Source: Silene noctiflora
Taxonomy: Eukaryota > Streptophyta > Magnoliopsida > Caryophyllales > Caryophyllaceae
Assembly: GCA_009801015.1 (NCBI GenBank)
Contig: VHZZ01001787.1
Span: 40,303-71,974, forward strand
Length of the DNA stretch: 31,672 bases
Reading direction: 5' to 3'
The first letter of the stretch is position 1, and every line of letters begins with the position of its first letter. Positions 28,761-31,672 of the stretch are shown here, piece by piece. Position numbers and translations under genes: made by a program. The notes beneath the pieces were generated by a model. It ran no database searches. It was not told the DNA's origin and saw only the letters and a program-made list of their open reading frames with translations.

Positions 28761-30616
28761 AGTTAGATGGAGTAATTTGAGAGGATTTGATGAAATGAAA
28801 GAAAATGGTAAATTTGGGAGTTGAATAAAAGGAGTAAATTGGTCATTTTCATCCATAAAAAAGTAAAAACCGTCGATAAATGAGCAACATCTTTTAAAAA
28901 TATGATGACTCGTATACAAAACGAAAAACAAATCCATATTCCGTAAGATATATATGCCGATAAGGCAATAATCAAAAGTTGATTCTCTAAGGTACGTTAA
29001 GTACATGATTTTCCAAAACTCCACAAAGTTAAAGCAAATTCAAAGTTTATGATAATTTTTGATTATTATTCCATCTAAATCCCTCCTAAGAATCTTTGTT
29101 TATATTTAGTGCCCCACTTATTTGGAGCAAAATTGAGGTGCGTCTAAACAATTGTCCCTATATTAATGGATCTTTTTCTAGGGTTCTACCCTTTTTTAGA
29201 CTTTTTCCTTTACTCTTTTTACCATCCATGTGCAATAAAAACTTGATTGTGTTTCTAGATGGATGAAACTTTACTGAGTTTGTACGTTTGGAATCATATT
29301 AGTCATTGATAATTTGATAATTTTATATTAACAATTGATATAAGAGACGATGACTCCACATATAATTTGTCGTTGTCGATCTATCATTAGTTAAACGCAT
29401 CTCGAAAGGTTCCATCCTGAAACCAATTTGATCATAAGAGGTGTAGCTTCTTAGTTTATGAAGATGTTAATTCTTTTTTGTTTTGCCAATATGCATGAAA
29501 CACTCACTTATGACATTTCCTTATGACTTTAAAGTTTCTTTTGAAAAGAAAAAATTATAAAGTTCATCAATCATAGGTGTACTATATAACGTACGCTCAA
29601 GCCATTTAGAAGTCTAATTTTTTTTTTTTTTTACTTATGATCCTCAATAATAAACGGATTATATGGTAAAAATCTTCCTAATAATACTTTTGTTAATCAT
29701 GGTGTATTCTGTGTCGCACATCTACTAGACTACTATACATAAACAATCTAGATTAGTCGGTATTTCTAAAATTTAAAACAAAAAACACATATAAACACAA
29801 TAATTAATGAAAAAAGTCAAATCAAATCAAAACAATGTTGTAATCTTTCAAAATCAACAATTTCTAGAGCTTTACCAATAATTTAAGGGCCATACACAAA
29901 TCAAATAAAGTTGGCCTTTGGGATCTCCCAATAAACCAAATCACAACTATATTCATACTAAATTAGCACCATTTGCGGGATTATGAACAATTGAGGGCCC
30001 AAATAAAGAACCCTAATTGCTTGATTTTATAATCCAAAAGTGTGAAAAGGTCTATGTGATTGAAGATGCCCATCTAATTTTTCCCTTTTTTTTTTTTCAC
30101 CACTATGTTCGAGTACATGCTTTGTTCTTGTTATGTACTAGCTCTAGTACTATGCCCACATCTTGGACCCACCTTCATGATTTTCTTAATTAACTTTTGT
30201 TAATATTTTATGTTATCCCGCACTAAGCCGTTTGCTAAAGCATTATTTTGGATCATTAGTCCTTGAATTTACGGTAACGATTAGTGATTACGCCTGTCAT
30301 GTTTAGATTGTGTTTGGTACCCCGTTACCTATTTCTTTTCAAGTTTTTTCCGCATTAAATGTAACTTTACTTTTGAAAACTCCATATATTGTTGGCATGA
30401 AGAGAAAAAAAAAAGTCAGTTAAAAACCAAAATTTTACAATTAAAGCACTGAATCATGATGATGATTAAGTAAATTTGTGATTATTAGAGTCTCTAATAT
30501 TCGTAAGGGGAGGCGGCCGCTACCCCAAACGTAAAAAAATTGGTTAAGCGTACGAATTTTTGCTACCCTAAATATTCGTAAATAGTAGATAAGTATATAT
30601 ATGTCCATCTTAAATG
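28761..30616. other. Intergenic, no gene recognised
   Basis: AT-rich 1.9 kb. Minus-strand frames at 28716-29024 and 28763-28975 overlap each other and match nothing I know. Poly(T) runs lie at about 29619-29632 and 30088-30099. GCTACCC(C/T)AAA recurs near 30520 and 30567 and again at 30710, hinting at transposon remains around the following elements. Confidence 0.45.
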
Positions 30617-30710
30617 CAAGAAACATCAAGTGGTTTAGTGGTAAAAACTCAGGTTTCTACCTATGGTTCCCATGTTCAATTCCCATAATATGCATATTCA
30701 TTATTTTTTG
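30617..30710 (+). mobile_element. tRNA-derived SINE-like element
   Basis: A box TGGTTTAGTGG (30631-30641) fits TRGYNNARNNG exactly. B box GTTCAATTCCC (30674-30684) lies 43 bp later, the spacing of polymerase III internal promoters. Upstream AACATCAAG and downstream ATTATTTTTT fit a SINE head and a short body with a T-rich end. An intact acceptor stem cannot be formed, so it is not a tRNA gene. Confidence 0.6.
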
Positions 30711-30721
30711 CTACCCCAAAT

Positions 30722-30900
30722 TTAGAGAGAATTAGATGATAGAGAGAAGAAGTAAGAGAATTGTATTATTGTAATAATAAAAGTAGTTACAACAATGATT
30801 ACAACCGAGTATATATAACAGGTAATTAACTAACTTAACTATAGTTAGTTCTAACTAACTCAGTTTGTTACAAGTAACTAACTGCTTCATATTACCAATA
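30722..30900 (-). mobile_element. 3' LTR of a Ty1/copia element
   Basis: On the minus strand it begins TATTGGTAATATGAAGC (canonical TG changed to TA) directly after the purine tract AAGGGGAAA. It contains a TATA box (TATATATA, within 30808-30818), then pyrimidine-rich TTCTTCTCTCT. The 3' boundary is taken near GGGGTAGCA and is approximate, since the neighbouring SINE-like element shares the GCTACCCC motif. Confidence 0.6.
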
Positions 30901-30907
30901 TTTCCCC

Positions 30908-31271
30908 TTAAACTGGACATTTTGCAAAGATTAGTCCAAACTTATGAGAAAGAAAAAAATGTTGATCTGCCACTCAAACTTTAGTCATGATATCAGCTAG
31001 TTGCAAACCAGTCTTGATGTGTTTAGTAATGAAAAAACCAGACTGTTGCTTATCTCGAACAAAATGGCAATTTATAGACGAATGCTTTGTCCTTTCATGA
31101 AAGACAGGGTTATCAGTAATGTGTAGAGCTGCTTTATTATTACAATATAGCTGAATAGGATAAGAAACTAGTATCTGAAACTCCTGAAGTAATGCAGCCA
31201 ACCAGGCTAACTCAGAAGCTGTATAAGAAAGACTTCGATACTCTGACTCAGCGGTGCTTTTACTTACAGTT
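30908..31271 (-). pseudogene. Ty1/copia Pol C-terminal fragment (RNase H), inactive
   Basis: Only the end of the RNase H domain remains: TVSKSTAESEYRSLSY, SELAWLAALLQEF, LYCNNKAALHI, NPVFHERTKH, CHFVRDK, LADIMTK. In active copies the motif is CDN(Q/K)AA, so CNN here loses a catalytic aspartate; INCH replaces the usual IDCH. A TGA at 30976-30974 interrupts the frame, and the natural C-terminus (LIFAKCPV, stop 30910-30908) follows, then polypurine tract and LTR. Upstream sequence is cut off at about 31271 by another LTR; the open frame beyond that point is not Pol. Reverse transcriptase and integrase are absent. Confidence 0.88.
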
Positions 31272-31672
31272 TGATGAGTCATATTTATATACATTATATG
31301 TCTCCCCTTTAGTATTTTAATACGGTTTCGTGCTAAATTATACGATATATATGTCATTTATGCTAGAATGAGATACTTCCGTATTTCGGTGTTTTAATGC
31401 AGATATGAAGCATTTGAGGAGCAAAAGAACATAATGAGCACCGCGGAGTTGGCATGGAGTAATACACGAAGCATGACACGGAAATTTAGAAGATCAAAGG
31501 GAGAGAATTGAAGAAGACGAGAAGAAAAGAGCTGAGAACGAGCCAAACTCGATCGAGTTGGTGAACTCGAATGAGTTTCTAATCACTCGATCGAGTTTCG
31601 CCCATGTTATGATTTCCGCGTTATTTCTTAAAGTCGGTCTATGTTTTCTATAAATACCCAATTAGCTTATTA
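31272..31672 (+). mobile_element. 5' part of another LTR retrotransposon LTR, inserted in the copia Pol
   Basis: The copia homology stops exactly at TGATGAGTCATATTTATA, a plausible LTR start. The next 400 bp have no coding. AACTCGATCGAGTT (31546-31559), the worn AACTCGAATGAGTT (31564-31577) and ACTCGATCGAGT (31585-31596) form three palindromes about 20 bp apart. A TATA box follows at 31649-31656. The element runs off the window, so superfamily (Ty3/gypsy suspected) and completeness are unknown. Confidence 0.55.
31649..31656 (+). promoter_or_regulatory. TATA box within the terminal LTR
   Basis: TATAAATA about 380 bp into the presumed LTR and about 50 bp beyond the last TCGATCGA palindrome, the arrangement expected of a U3 promoter reading rightwards out of the window. 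Confidence 0.5.

Overview
The window is plant nuclear DNA. It is AT-rich, mostly non-coding, packed with short non-autonomous transposons, and carries one spliced transcription-factor gene and one microRNA locus. Stowaway-type termini, TGAAC-rich elements and the recurring 9-mer TACGGAGTA fit a core eudicot. From memory I would guess Caryophyllales, but the sequence does not prove it.

Two genes are convincing. (1) At 6699-7808, minus strand, lies a two-exon class I homeodomain-leucine zipper (HD-Zip I) gene of the ATHB-7/ATHB-12 type. It has a phase-0 intron inside the zipper and a TATA box at 7990-7997. (2) At 24211-24313, plus strand, lies a MIR166 hairpin with an exact mature miR166 (24283-24303), a near-canonical star strand and a TATA box 74 bp upstream of the hairpin. 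miR166 targets class III HD-Zip mRNAs, so I infer no direct regulation of the class I gene here.

The rest is mobile-element debris. 1-2700: TGAAC-family element, an inverted-repeat element with GACCCG arrays, a Harbinger-type MITE with TAA duplication, a Helitron. 3500-5700: two Stowaway MITEs and a GGATATCC-rich element. 8100-9500: an inverted-repeat MITE nested in a TGAAC element, then a second Harbinger-type MITE. 10480-11380: a GC-rich hAT-type MITE with an 8-bp duplication, between two 100-bp direct repeats. 14509-15584: a Helitron interrupted by a second Helitron of the same family in the opposite orientation. 16096-17540: a frameshifted TPR-like coding relic ending in an A-rich tract. 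17900-22200: more MITEs. 25800-27200: tRNA-related (SINE-like) fragments. 27541-27909: a GGGTCG-rich element. 30600 to the end: a SINE-like piece, a Ty1/copia 3' end with dead RNase H, and the start of another LTR with TCGATCGA palindromes and its own TATA box.

I see no prokaryotic-style system, intact autonomous transposon, rRNA or intact tRNA gene. The observations most worth following are the MIR166 locus, the opposed nested Helitrons, the dispersed TACGGAGTA mini-palindromes and the TPR-like relic.
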